64,000 nucleotides of DNA from CAZMCH01 sp964564735 (GTDB lineage: Bacteria > Poribacteria > DTPJ01): the NCBI GenBank assembly GCA_964564735.1, contig CAZMCH010000010.1:1-64000 (forward strand). Direction: 5' to 3'. Position 1 is the first letter of the stretch; the number at the start of each line of letters is the position of its first letter. Positions 16,929-26,450 of the stretch are shown here, in pieces. A program made the position numbers and the translations under genes. Under the pieces are notes generated by a model. The model was not told the DNA's origin, made no database searches, and worked only from the letters and a program-made list of their open reading frames with translations.

Positions 16929-19399
16929 TATTTTTTATCTCTTTTAAACGCTTGAATACGTTTACGGAGTTTTGCTTCAACATTTTCTGGTAATGGCTTT
17001 ATTTCTCTTGCTATGGCTGTTGGTTCAGGCTCTTTTGACGTTGATTGTGTCCCTAATTGCTGTATAGGTAGGGGTTGTTTGGGTATATAAGGCTCTTTTC
17101 CAAGCATATCGTGAAGCAATAGCAATGCCGCCCCTTTGTCGGGAATACGCTCTTTTTGTTCGGAGTCGTCAAAATATGACCATGTCTTTTTAGTTGAACC
17201 AACGCATGAAGGGCAACCATATTCACAGGGACAACTGCTGATAAGCTCAAGACAGCTTTCCATGATTTGATCGATCAGATCGAAGCTTTTCTCAGCAAAG
17301 CCAAGTCCACCGGAATACTTATCATATATAAAGAGAGTTGGCGCACTGGTATTTGATGAATCAACAACGGGTCCAATATCCATCTGATCACAGATAACGT
17401 AAAGCGGGATCACGCCAACAAGTGCATTTCCTATGCCCATCATGCCTTCACCTGCGATTCTGCCGTATTGCTTAACTCGTTCTAATGCAGATGCGGGAGG
17501 TATTATCCATAAAGCCATAGTCTCTAGTTCCTGCGGAGGTAGATTGAGATTTCCAAAACCAATGCTGTCAAGGCTGTAAAGCTTTATCTTACGGAACATT
17601 ATTGTTACTGATGTAACCGTTACCTCGCCAAAACAGACCTTGCATTTTTCAAGTTCCTTCTCTGTCTCTTTGACATCTATTCTGATCTTTTGCTCTGTGA
17701 TGGATTGTGTATAATAATCAACAACGACCTTTTCAACATAGGCAATTTTCTGCTTCAAATTTAGCTCTTTGACGAAGTAAGTTTCCGACTCCTGCATGTA
17801 TATTGCCTGATCGTGAACAAGCATAAATGCGCTGAATTCGTCTAACATACCGATAACAACATTTTTGCCATCGGTAGTATCAATGATGTTGTAGTTATTC
17901 TCTGCCATATCTCTAAGGCTAAAATCCCTTGCAGGATAGCCTTTGCCTGTCCAATACCATTTATCACCAACATATTTGACCTGATTGTCATCCTCAAGAA
18001 GATTTAATATTGCGGGCGCAGATTCACCGAAGGTTTTTTCGTCATCTATTGTCATTGGCAATTCGTTTGTGGCACAGCGAAGATGACCGACCATTATATG
18101 CGGATTCTCAACACTTATTACAACATTCTCAACGGGCTGATCAAAGAAGTAATTTGTATGCTTCATAAGGTATTGATCTATCGGGTTATTATGACCGATA
18201 AGCACGACTAGCGAATCATCTTTGCTTCTTCCTGCGCGCCCTGCCCTTTGCCATGTGCTTGATATAGTTCCCGGATAGCCAACGAGTATGCACGCATCAA
18301 GTCCGCCGATGTCAATTCCAAGTTCCAACGCGCTAGTGCTGATGACTCCCAAAAGTTCACCAGAAAATAGCTTCTTTTCAATATCTCTGCGAACTTCGGG
18401 CAAATATCCGCTTCGGTAGGCTTTGATGCTTTCAGCAAGGCTTGGTCTGATTCTCTGCAGGCTTTCCTGACAATAGCGATAGATTAACTCAGCAAGGACA
18501 CGAGTTTGGACGAATGTTATTGTCTGAATCCTATTTCTTATTAGCTCTACCATAAGCCTTGTCGCCTCTGAGTTTGGGCTTCTGCGCTCTGTTTTGCCAT
18601 CATCTACAAATGGCGGATTCCATAAAACAAATTTCTTTGCACCTTTCGGAGAACCATCATTATTAACAATGGTCATTTCGTGTCCTGTGATACTCTCTGC
18701 AAGTTCCTTCGGGTTGCTTATGGTTGCAGAACAGCAGATAAATTGTGGCGATGACTTGTAATGCTTGCATATCCGATCTAGTCGCTTCATCAGATTGGCA
18801 ACATTTGAGCCGAATATGCCCTTATATGCGTGAATTTCATCTATTACGATAAATCTTAGATTCGTGAAAAAATTGCTCCACCTGCTATGATTAGGAAGGA
18901 TGCTTGCATGTAGCATATCGGGATTGCTGAGAATTATTCTTCCACTGTCTCGGAGTTTCTTTCTTGTATTTGTGGGTGTATCGCCATCGTAAGTGCCTAT
19001 ATCAAAATCAAAGGAATTATCAAGTTCCTTAAAGGTAAACAGCTTTTTTAGCTGATCTTGAGCCAATGCTTTTGTCGGATAAAGATATAATGCCCTTGCA
19101 GATGGATCGTTTAAAAGATTTTCTATAACAGGTATATTATAGCAGAGCGTTTTTCCGCTTGATGTTGATGTCACTATTGTAATGTCTTTTCCGTCTCTAA
19201 TGGCATCAATGGCAGATACCTGATGGGAGTATAGCTTCTCAATGCCCTGTGTTTTTAGAACTGCCCCAATGCGTGGATTGAGAGGTGAGTTCAATTCTCC
19301 ATATTGGGGTTCTCTTGGCGATATACTCTCAACATGGGTTATCTGTTCTTCGTAACCCATTTTATTAATTATTTCTTTGATAAATTCGTTTACTTTCAT
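16928..19399 (-). CDS. mrfA: DEAD/DEAH helicase with DUF1998 domain (MrfA/YprA/Hrq1-like)
   Basis: 823 residues. The motor has Walker A TSTSSGKT (~residue 80), DEIH (~residue 187), SATISNP, and motif VI QRAGRAGR (~residue 405). The C-terminal DUF1998 region ends with a four-Cys cluster, SCPCEYGCPSCVGS, the zinc-like site of MrfA/YprA. These 3'-to-5' DNA helicases act in repair of crosslinks and mitomycin-type damage, in Bacillus together with the nuclease MrfB. No MrfB-like gene is seen here. The gene is first in the operon with pcm, MNT, HEPN and THEP1. Confidence 0.9.
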   Translation of the reverse strand: MKVNEFIKEIINKMGYEEQITHVESISPREPQYGELNSPLNPRIGAVLKTQGIEKLYSHQVSAIDAIRDGKDITIVTSTSSGKTLCYNIPVIENLLNDPSARALYLYPTKALAQDQLKKLFTFKELDNSFDFDIGTYDGDTPTNTRKKLRDSGRIILSNPDMLHASILPNHSRWSNFFTNLRFIVIDEIHAYKGIFGSNVANLMKRLDRICKHYKSSPQFICCSATISNPKELAESITGHEMTIVNNDGSPKGAKKFVLWNPPFVDDGKTERRSPNSEATRLMVELIRNRIQTITFVQTRVLAELIYRYCQESLQRIRPSLAESIKAYRSGYLPEVRRDIEKKLFSGELLGVISTSALELGIDIGGLDACILVGYPGTISSTWQRAGRAGRSKDDSLVVLIGHNNPIDQYLMKHTNYFFDQPVENVVISVENPHIMVGHLRCATNELPMTIDDEKTFGESAPAILNLLEDDNQVKYVGDKWYWTGKGYPARDFSLRDMAENNYNIIDTTDGKNVVIGMLDEFSAFMLVHDQAIYMQESETYFVKELNLKQKIAYVEKVVVDYYTQSITEQKIRIDVKETEKELEKCKVCFGEVTVTSVTIMFRKIKLYSLDSIGFGNLNLPPQELETMALWIIPPASALERVKQYGRIAGEGMMGIGNALVGVIPLYVICDQMDIGPVVDSSNTSAPTLFIYDKYSGGLGFAEKSFDLIDQIMESCLELISSCPCEYGCPSCVGSTKKTWSYFDDSEQKERIPDKGAALLLLHDMLGKEPYIPKQPLPIQQLGTQSTSKEPEPTAIAREIKPLPENVEAKLRKRIQAFKRDKK

Positions 19400-19501
19400 G
19401 ATTATTATTCTTATTTATGGTTATTTTCTTTTATGTCTGGATAATCTTCATGCCTAGATTTTACATAACGCAATCATAAAAGTCAACAGATTTTTGGATA
19501 T

Positions 19502-19536
19502 GTATAGAAAATGGTCAGGTTGTTCATTTTCTATAC
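19502..19536. promoter_or_regulatory. Perfect 12-bp inverted repeat upstream of the TonB receptor
   Basis: GTATAGAAAATG (19502-19513), an 11-base spacer, then CATTTTCTATAC (19525-19536). It lies between two divergent genes, so it is not a terminator. It could be an operator for the receptor (ATG at 19696) or the helicase operon, or an RNA hairpin in a leader. The remainder of 19400-19695 shows nothing else I can name. Confidence 0.5.
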
Positions 19537-19695
19537 TACATAATGACTTTTAGTGAAAAGTAAGAACAAATGAAACATTTAATATGCAAGCAATTATGCG
19601 ATCAACTGTACCAAAAACCAGATTGGTATATATTTTGCTTAATAATCCTCTCAATGATAAAGCTGTTTGTGGGAATTTTCTTGGAGGATTTTAGC

Positions 19696-21912
19696 ATGTT
19701 TAAATACAAAACTTTCTGCATTCTTGTTTCAATACTTGCTTTGGTTTTATTAGGTATTGCTCAAGCTGATGAAGTTTACATACTCGATGAAATATCAATC
19801 GTAGGCACTCGCAATGAAAGAGACACTTTTGGAACTCCAAGCGCTGTTTCTATTGTTACTTCTGATGATATAGGAAGGCAAGGTCTTGGAACAACTCCTG
19901 ATGCTTTGAGAGGGGCAACTGGTGTGATGGTTCAGAAAACCTCCGCTGGACAAGGCTCTCCTTATGTAAGAGGTTTAACAGGCTATCAAACACTTATAAT
20001 TGTTGACGGTGTACGTCTGAATAATGCTACGTTCCGTTCAGGTCCAAATCAGTATTTAGCAACAATAGACTCCAGCCAAATATCAAAGATTGAGGTATTA
20101 CGTGGATATGGCTCAACGCTATACGGGAGTTCAGCTATAGGAGGCGTAATAAATGTCATAACAAAATCACCAAAAGAATATAATAAATTTACTATACTTC
20201 CTTATGCGTCAACAAAATATTCAAGTGCTGATACAGGAAAATTAACAAGAATCGGTCTTAATGGAGGATATAAGAAATTTGCTTTCAATGCAGGTGGAAC
20301 ATATAAGGATGTTGGCGATCTTAATCCGGGCAAAGGATATGATATACAACTTCCATCAAAAAAGTTTCTTTTAACAAGTCAAAGCAATCCCAATATTCCT
20401 GAAGGCGCTTGGCTTGTGGATATACAAAAACCAACAGGTTGGACAGAAAAAGATGGCGATGTGGCGTTAAAATATATGATTTCAGACAAACAACATGTGA
20501 AACTTGCCTACCAAGGTGTTAGACAAGAGAACGTCCCTAGATATGATAGATATGCTACAAAAGAATACGAAACGCTTCTCTTTAATCCACAAAACAGAGA
20601 TTTGGCTTATCTAACTTATGTTGCCAATGAAACTCTCCCATTCCTGAATCTTCTGCAGGCAACCGCATCATATCAAAAGCAAAATGAAGGGCAAAAACAG
20701 CAAAAAGCCAAAAGCACTACTATAACTGAGATCAGTGATATTGTTGATATAATGGGTTTATCATTACAATTAGGCTCTAATTTAGGCGATAGGCAAAGAT
20801 TAACTTACGGTAGTGAGTTTTATCATAATGCACTAGCCAGCAATTCTATTACAACAGATTCTAAAACTAATAAAGTAAAAACAGAAGCATGGGGAGCATA
20901 CCCCGATGGAGCAACATATTGGGATATAAATACCTATATTCAGGATGAGATTAAGATATTAGATAATTTAGACGTTATATTATCAGGCATATACACGTAT
21001 TTTGATTCAAAAGCAGATTTGAGTATAAAAGACCCATCTTTTGGGCAATTTGAAAATTCTGGAAATGCGACAACAGGAAGTATTGGATTAGTTTATGGAA
21101 TAATAGATGGACTCAACCTTACATTTACAGCAGGACAGGCATTCAGGGCGCCAACTCTAAGTGATACTACCGCAGTCAAGATTACCAATCAGGCAATATC
21201 TGCACCAAATCCCGATCTAGAACCTGAACGTAGTTCTGGTATTGATATTGGCATTAAAGCGAGATCAAAATACTTCTCTGGAACTATTAACTACTACTTT
21301 AACAGAATCAACAATTCTCTAATAAACATAAAGGTTCAGGAAGCCTTTGCTGATAAGGATATGCCAAAACTATATCAGGATTTAATTGATGCTAATAAAG
21401 AAGCGATAGTCTCAATTGCATATAATTCTGACGAACCAACAGATATACAAGGCGTAGAAATGGCTATAAATAGATTCGCATTTCCTTTATTTCCAGAACT
21501 CTTTGCTTATGGTAACTTGACTATCACAAGAGTTAAAGACTTGGCAGAGAATCAACCAATGCTTCGTGAAATGCCAATAAACGGGATTTTAGGTATAAGA
21601 TGGGATGAAAATAAAGGGTTCTTTTGGATAGAAACATATAGTCGCTTTGCCAAAAAGCAAGATCGCCTATCAAAGTCAGACAGAACAGACCCACGTATCC
21701 CCGGAACAATCAGCGATGCAACAAAAGAAGACCCAAGAGCATATACTCCGGGTTGGTTTACCATGAATATTCGGCTAGGAATTAATATAGGCAATTTTGC
21801 TAAACTTGCCTTTGGTATTGAAAACATCACTGATAGAAGATATAGAGAGCATGGTTCTAGCGTAAATGGACCCGGTCGCAATTTCTTTGTTAATATTGGA
21901 TATGGAATCTAA
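19696..21912 (+). CDS. TonB-dependent outer-membrane receptor
   Basis: 738 residues from the ATG at 19696, which has GGAGG 8 bases upstream; the open frame extends to 19570 but without a ribosome site. A signal peptide (residues ~1-23) is followed by a TonB-box-like EVYILDEISIVGT. The plug domain spans ~residues 35-150, with VRGLTGYQTLIIVDGVRLN and IEVLRGYGSTLYGSSAIGG. The C-terminal barrel has repeated YxxE-type strands and ends in a NxFxNIGYGI strand. It imports a siderophore, cobalamin or sugar with TonB energy; the ligand cannot be told. A 12-bp inverted repeat upstream may control it. Confidence 0.93.
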   Translation: MFKYKTFCILVSILALVLLGIAQADEVYILDEISIVGTRNERDTFGTPSAVSIVTSDDIGRQGLGTTPDALRGATGVMVQKTSAGQGSPYVRGLTGYQTLIIVDGVRLNNATFRSGPNQYLATIDSSQISKIEVLRGYGSTLYGSSAIGGVINVITKSPKEYNKFTILPYASTKYSSADTGKLTRIGLNGGYKKFAFNAGGTYKDVGDLNPGKGYDIQLPSKKFLLTSQSNPNIPEGAWLVDIQKPTGWTEKDGDVALKYMISDKQHVKLAYQGVRQENVPRYDRYATKEYETLLFNPQNRDLAYLTYVANETLPFLNLLQATASYQKQNEGQKQQKAKSTTITEISDIVDIMGLSLQLGSNLGDRQRLTYGSEFYHNALASNSITTDSKTNKVKTEAWGAYPDGATYWDINTYIQDEIKILDNLDVILSGIYTYFDSKADLSIKDPSFGQFENSGNATTGSIGLVYGIIDGLNLTFTAGQAFRAPTLSDTTAVKITNQAISAPNPDLEPERSSGIDIGIKARSKYFSGTINYYFNRINNSLINIKVQEAFADKDMPKLYQDLIDANKEAIVSIAYNSDEPTDIQGVEMAINRFAFPLFPELFAYGNLTITRVKDLAENQPMLREMPINGILGIRWDENKGFFWIETYSRFAKKQDRLSKSDRTDPRIPGTISDATKEDPRAYTPGWFTMNIRLGINIGNFAKLAFGIENITDRRYREHGSSVNGPGRNFFVNIGYGI

Positions 21913-21920
21913 CAAAATTA

Positions 21921-23021
21921 TCATTGCAACATATAAGATTCATCTCTTGCTGTCTGAATAAATGCAATGAAGTTTTCAACCGGTGTTTCACCAAAGACAG
22001 CATCCGCAGTAGAATGAATATGTTTATATCCTCTAACAGCCTGAACCATCCGCTTTGTATGAACTATTACATCATTAACCGAACCATCACGAAGCAATCC
22101 AAGACTCAAATTGCCCTTTGAGCATATAACATTATCAAGATAACGTCTGGATTCAGCCAGATCGTTATCACCTTCGGGTGGGGGTGCGATAGTCTCTATA
22201 ACATCCGAACTAAGTTGATTGAAATAACCTTCTTTTATGAGATTTTTCGTCTGTCCGCAGTTATGATACCAGAATAATCCTCTATTTTCATGTGTCCAGT
22301 CAGCTAATAGCCTCGTATAATACAAATCTTGGCTTACAAATTGTTCAGGCGAGATCATCTCCAGACCATATCCCGACTCACTCATAAAGTCAATACCTTC
22401 TTCAATAGCGATATTAAAAACGAACAGAGAAGCATTATATATGGCATCCATACTGCGTTTGTAGGATTCGGGATAGTCAATCGCATGATAAACCATATTT
22501 CTTTGACTGATCTGACAACCTAACCATGTAACATGAGGATGACCTATTACAATTACGCCGTTCTCGCCGACTCTTTTGCGGAAATCCCGATAATATAAGC
22601 GAATATCATCTTCTCTATCGGATATTTGTTCACATGCCAAAACTAGCTTTTCGTGATCTTCTTCTGTCTTGATAGGGAAGGATGATTCATCTCCATATAA
22701 ACCATGTTTTATGGGAATTTTTCTTATCCATTCGCCTTTTGATGTTGCGATAGTTGATACATCCCATTCACTACTTGATCTATCTGGGTCATGTTTCCAT
22801 GAAAACATCAATCCCATACAATCACACATAAACATTGGTTCATAATCCAATTCTTTCGAGAGAGTAACCTCGTTTTTAATATAATCTTGCTGGATCGGTA
22901 ATCCTAGATATTGGAGAGTCTTTTTTATGAGTTCAGGACTTGGCAAAAATGGCGAAACAATCGGTCTTGCCCCATGATTATTACGGACATAGTCAAGAAA
23001 TCGCTGACGTGCTGAAATCAT
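21921..23021 (-). CDS. Uroporphyrinogen decarboxylase-like protein
   Basis: 366 residues of UroD-superfamily TIM-barrel type: SARQRFLDYVRN at the start, EEGIDFMSESGYGLEMISPEQF mid-protein (the region facing the ligand), LFWYHNCGQTKNLI near 255 with His and Cys as in corrinoid/zinc methyltransferase relatives. It ends the catabolic cluster and lies 4 bases after the FAD oxidoreductase. Its stop is 8 bases from the stop of the converging TonB receptor gene, leaving almost no space for a terminator. A methyl-transfer or decarboxylation role is inferred from family only. Confidence 0.75.
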   Translation of the reverse strand: MISARQRFLDYVRNNHGARPIVSPFLPSPELIKKTLQYLGLPIQQDYIKNEVTLSKELDYEPMFMCDCMGLMFSWKHDPDRSSSEWDVSTIATSKGEWIRKIPIKHGLYGDESSFPIKTEEDHEKLVLACEQISDREDDIRLYYRDFRKRVGENGVIVIGHPHVTWLGCQISQRNMVYHAIDYPESYKRSMDAIYNASLFVFNIAIEEGIDFMSESGYGLEMISPEQFVSQDLYYTRLLADWTHENRGLFWYHNCGQTKNLIKEGYFNQLSSDVIETIAPPPEGDNDLAESRRYLDNVICSKGNLSLGLLRDGSVNDVIVHTKRMVQAVRGYKHIHSTADAVFGETPVENFIAFIQTARDESYMLQ

Positions 23022-23025
23022 ATAA

Positions 23026-24267
23026 TTATCCTTTTCTTAATTCTGCACCCTGCTTAATAAGTGTCTTTTGCAGTAATGGAACATCAAGATTTCGTGGCTT
23101 AACATTATTATTTGCACTCAACGCCCCTGCGGTTCCCGAAGCCTGACCAATAGCCATGATCGGTATCATTGCCCTGTGTGATTCATAGGGTTGCTGTTCT
23201 GACGAAATGCAACGACCTGATACAAGTAAATTATCAATGACCTTTGGCACAAGACAACGATATGGAATATCATAGCCTTCATGCTCAAGATACCTGCGAT
23301 AGCCATAGTAGCTTATGATTGGGCATGAGCTAATTGCAACTACATCATCAAAACGCCTTCCCGTTATCGCATCATCAGCAGTAAGCTTATACTCCCCTTC
23401 AATAAACCTAGTCTGCCTAATGCCCAATAAAGGCGGAGTTTCTGCAAGATAAGCTCCAGCTTCTTTCATTTGCGGGTTATCATCAAGTATCTTTTGAAAA
23501 TGCTCAAAAACCTTCAATCTTGTTTTTATTTCTGCTTGTGAAATTTCCCATGCGTCATTACGTCCCCAAACACCAGCCGGGCCCCAAACAACCGAACTAT
23601 CACCATATCTGCAATTTCCAAACTTTGCATCACCGATCCCTGATATTTTATACATGATACCATCTTTCAGAATTTTATCATCAGGGCTTGCTTCCCAAAA
23701 AGGAGCGCCTGCCCTTGCAGATACATCGCCATCACCAGAAGCATCGATGGTTATTTTAGACATTATTGCGCTTCGTCCAGATTTATTTTCCACGATTATG
23801 CCTTTTAGTTCGTTTCCTTCCATAATAACATCCGAAAAATACGTATGGAATAATATATCAACGCCTGATTCATGCACCATTTTTAAAACAACATATTTAA
23901 ATTTTTCAGGATCAATGCAATATGAATAGGATAATTCGCCTTTCTCAATATCATATTCTTTCTGTGGATAAGGGCTTTTTCCTAATCCCTTGAGTTTATA
24001 AAGTTCAATAATTATTTCTTGTGCTATGCCCTTAACTGTTTGTGTGCTGTCTGGCTCAACCTGATTGCGAAAACCATTCAAGTTGATCATTAATGATGCG
24101 GTTGCAGTTCCCCCAAGATAGCCAAACTGCTCTATTAGCAATGTCTTTGCTTTGTTTCTTCCGCTTGCTATTGCAGATGATAATCCAGCAGGTCCCCCAC
24201 CAACAATAACGACATCATATTCCCCTGATATATTTATCTCTTTTGCAGGCTCAAGATATTTTTTCAT
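23026..24267 (-). CDS. FAD-dependent oxidoreductase
   Basis: 413 residues from the ATG at 24267, preceded by GGGAG; the frame is open to 24321 but that would overlap the next gene. A dinucleotide-binding GGGPAGLSSA is at residues ~24-33, followed by the FAD beta-strand LLIEQFGYLGGTA, a pattern typical of the FAD_oxidored (succinate-dehydrogenase-like) group. A second FAD contact is ITIDASGDGDVSARAG, and the C-terminal LVSGRCISSEQQ is also typical. Members often oxidise sugar-derived or xenobiotic substrates. It lies 4 bases after the enolase-superfamily gene. Confidence 0.85.
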   Translation of the reverse strand: MKKYLEPAKEINISGEYDVVIVGGGPAGLSSAIASGRNKAKTLLIEQFGYLGGTATASLMINLNGFRNQVEPDSTQTVKGIAQEIIIELYKLKGLGKSPYPQKEYDIEKGELSYSYCIDPEKFKYVVLKMVHESGVDILFHTYFSDVIMEGNELKGIIVENKSGRSAIMSKITIDASGDGDVSARAGAPFWEASPDDKILKDGIMYKISGIGDAKFGNCRYGDSSVVWGPAGVWGRNDAWEISQAEIKTRLKVFEHFQKILDDNPQMKEAGAYLAETPPLLGIRQTRFIEGEYKLTADDAITGRRFDDVVAISSCPIISYYGYRRYLEHEGYDIPYRCLVPKVIDNLLVSGRCISSEQQPYESHRAMIPIMAIGQASGTAGALSANNNVKPRNLDVPLLQKTLIKQGAELRKG

Positions 24268-24271
24268 AAGT

Positions 24272-25318
24272 TTACTCCCAAGAAAATCCAGCCCCTTGTG
24301 GCAGTAAAGCGCACCCATCAACGAGTTTTAGCGGTGAATTTGGCGAAAGTAAGCCAGTTTCAAGATACACCATATTCGGCAGACACGCCATTATATTCAA
24401 CTGCACGGGACCTCCACCATGCGAGGCATAAGGTATGCGAAACGAATCCGCCAACATACCAATCTGTAATAATGCGGTTGGACCTCCGCCACGCCTTAAA
24501 TCAGGTTGTATTATGTCAACTGCACCATGTTTCAGGAATCGCGCAAAATCATATCTAGTGTATAGATTCTCACCCGTTGCGATAGGTATATCTAGCGCAT
24601 CCGCAAGTTCTGCATAACCATCAACATCATCTGCAGGAAGTGGCTCTTCCCACCAAAGACAGCCTAATTCCTGAAATGCCCGTCCTCTTTTTATCGCTTC
24701 GGCAGTTTTTAGCGATTGATTTGCATCAACCATAAGATCAATTTCATCACCGATTGCCTGACGGACAATTTTTACCCGCTTAATATCTTCATCAAGCGTC
24801 TTATAGCCGACCTTGATTTTTACGCCTTTGAATCCCTGTTCGACAGCCTTTGCGCATATTTGCTGAACTTCGTCATCATTGTAATTTAGCCAGCCGACCA
24901 TTGCATAAGCGGGAATTTTATCATGTATAGCACCCCACATCTGCCAGCATGGAACGCCCTTTGATCTTCCAAGACAATCCCAAAGAGCAGTATCAATAGC
25001 AGATATGCCAAACATAGTTAAGCCAAAAGAACCGTGATATTCTGTCTCTTTGAGCATTTTCTCATGTGTTCCTCGCACAAAAGCAACATCCGTTCCAACC
25101 ACCAAAGGCTTGAATTCATTATTGATTATCGCAGATAAAGATTCTGGCGCACCGTTTCCACGACCAAAATAGGTATCACTATAGCCTTTTATGCCTTCGT
25201 CTGTATGAATAACCACATTTACAGAACCAACCCCGGGTAGGCTTTGCAATGCGTCTCTTATTGGATTAGGGTTTGGCTTATTTATATGCGTAGTAACCTC
25301 AATGTCTGTAACTTTCAT
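24272..25318 (-). CDS. Mandelate racemase/muconate lactonizing enzyme family protein
   Basis: 348 residues, normal length. The enolase-superfamily metal ligands are visible as MVDANQ (Asp), WEEPLP (Glu) and ATGENLY (Glu). A KIKVG block supplies lysine catalysts, and YASHGGG provides the His typical of the acid-sugar dehydratase (MR) group. Members dehydrate or racemise acid sugars and related compounds. It is followed at 4 bases by the FAD oxidoreductase. The dispersed repeat at 25363-25423 separates it from the M42 peptidase upstream. Confidence 0.9.
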   Translation of the reverse strand: MKVTDIEVTTHINKPNPNPIRDALQSLPGVGSVNVVIHTDEGIKGYSDTYFGRGNGAPESLSAIINNEFKPLVVGTDVAFVRGTHEKMLKETEYHGSFGLTMFGISAIDTALWDCLGRSKGVPCWQMWGAIHDKIPAYAMVGWLNYNDDEVQQICAKAVEQGFKGVKIKVGYKTLDEDIKRVKIVRQAIGDEIDLMVDANQSLKTAEAIKRGRAFQELGCLWWEEPLPADDVDGYAELADALDIPIATGENLYTRYDFARFLKHGAVDIIQPDLRRGGGPTALLQIGMLADSFRIPYASHGGGPVQLNIMACLPNMVYLETGLLSPNSPLKLVDGCALLPQGAGFSWE

Positions 25319-25362
25319 CTGTATATCACCTTCTTGATTTCTGAATTGACATAGCTAAAAGA

Positions 25363-25423
25363 GACCCTTCACTTCGTTCAGGGTGACATTTCGCTGTCAT
25401 TTTGAGCGAAGCGAAAAATCTTC
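25363..25423. repeat. 61-bp dispersed repeat, copy 1
   Basis: Contains CCCTTCACTTCGTTCAGGG (imperfect hairpin) and TGAGCGAAGCGAA. The reverse complement matches 46776-46836 at 55 of 61 positions. Short repeats of this kind occur in the intergenic space of many uncultured bacteria. It lies inside a likely operon. Confidence 0.8.
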
Positions 25424-25445
25424 TTATTCCCAAAATGTAAATCTT

Positions 25446-26450
25446 TTATAGAATTAATTCAGTAACCCTCTGCAGACTCTTTTCCATGAGCTTTACAGCG
25501 TTATCAAAATCATTTTTATTCATCAATCCAATCGGTGAATGTATATATCTAACAGGCACAGCAAGCGTTATTGATGGGATTCCGCCTCTCTGCAAATGAA
25601 TTGCGCCTGAATCTGTCCCGCCTGTTATGGTTCGCTTAAACTGAAATGGGATATTCTCTTTCTTTGCAGTATCAACAAGCAGATCAAGCAATCGCTGATT
25701 ACTTATAACTGACCTATCCATGAAAGTAATGGCGGGACCTCTGCCCATATTAGTTGACGGACTGACATCTTTTTCTGTCGGAGTATCGCCTGCTGTCGTT
25801 CCCTCAAGTGCAAAAGCGAAATCAGGATTGACATTATAACCCGCTATTTTTGCCCCTCTCAAACCCAGTTCCTCTTGAACGGTAAAAACTCCACAAAGTG
25901 TAAATGGATAATTGCCTTTTAATAATTCTATCAAAACACCACAACCTGCCCTGTCATCAAAAGCCTTTCCTCTGAGAATATCGCCTGACTGGACAAATTT
26001 CGTGGCAAAAATGGCAGTATCGCCCACTTTAGCCAATTTATCATCTTTCCCTGTTGCACCGACATCAATATATAAATCATCTGAGCCTGTAACTCCGCTA
26101 TTGCCACCTCTAAGATGAACTGGTTTTAGACCAATCACTCCTGGAGTTTTATTTTCACCTATAAGAACCTTTTTTGATAATAAGACTCGATCATCAATAC
26201 CGCCGATTTTCTTGAATCTGACAATCCCGCCATTTTCAATAAAGTCAACGAAAAGACCAACTTCGTCCATGTGTGCAGAAAGCATAACTTTCAAGCTATT
26301 ATCTCCGCCTTTTTTTATCGCAAAAAGATTCCCCATACTATCAGTTGATACTTCGTCAACAAGTGGAGTAATCTCATCTTTTATTACTTGGCGTATTTCT
26401 TTTTCGTTGCCAGATACACCCGAAGCATTGGATAATTTTTCTAAAAGCAT
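25446..26450 (-). CDS. M42-family metallopeptidase (glutamyl/deblocking aminopeptidase type), copy 1
   Basis: 334 residues from the ATG at 26450, with GGAGGAACTCAA upstream and a 10-base overlap with the upstream paralogue; the frame extends to 26513 but that part is inside the paralogue. Metal and catalytic blocks are SAHMDEVG (His, Asp), FDDRAGCG (bridging Asp), VQEELGLRGA (catalytic Glu and metal Glu), LEGTTAGDTP and YIHSPIG (His), with TGGTDSGAIHL between. Members are cytosolic dodecameric aminopeptidases or, in some groups, endoglucanase-like proteins. It sits in tandem with a second M42 gene. Confidence 0.92.
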   Translation of the reverse strand: MLLEKLSNASGVSGNEKEIRQVIKDEITPLVDEVSTDSMGNLFAIKKGGDNSLKVMLSAHMDEVGLFVDFIENGGIVRFKKIGGIDDRVLLSKKVLIGENKTPGVIGLKPVHLRGGNSGVTGSDDLYIDVGATGKDDKLAKVGDTAIFATKFVQSGDILRGKAFDDRAGCGVLIELLKGNYPFTLCGVFTVQEELGLRGAKIAGYNVNPDFAFALEGTTAGDTPTEKDVSPSTNMGRGPAITFMDRSVISNQRLLDLLVDTAKKENIPFQFKRTITGGTDSGAIHLQRGGIPSITLAVPVRYIHSPIGLMNKNDFDNAVKLMEKSLQRVTELIL

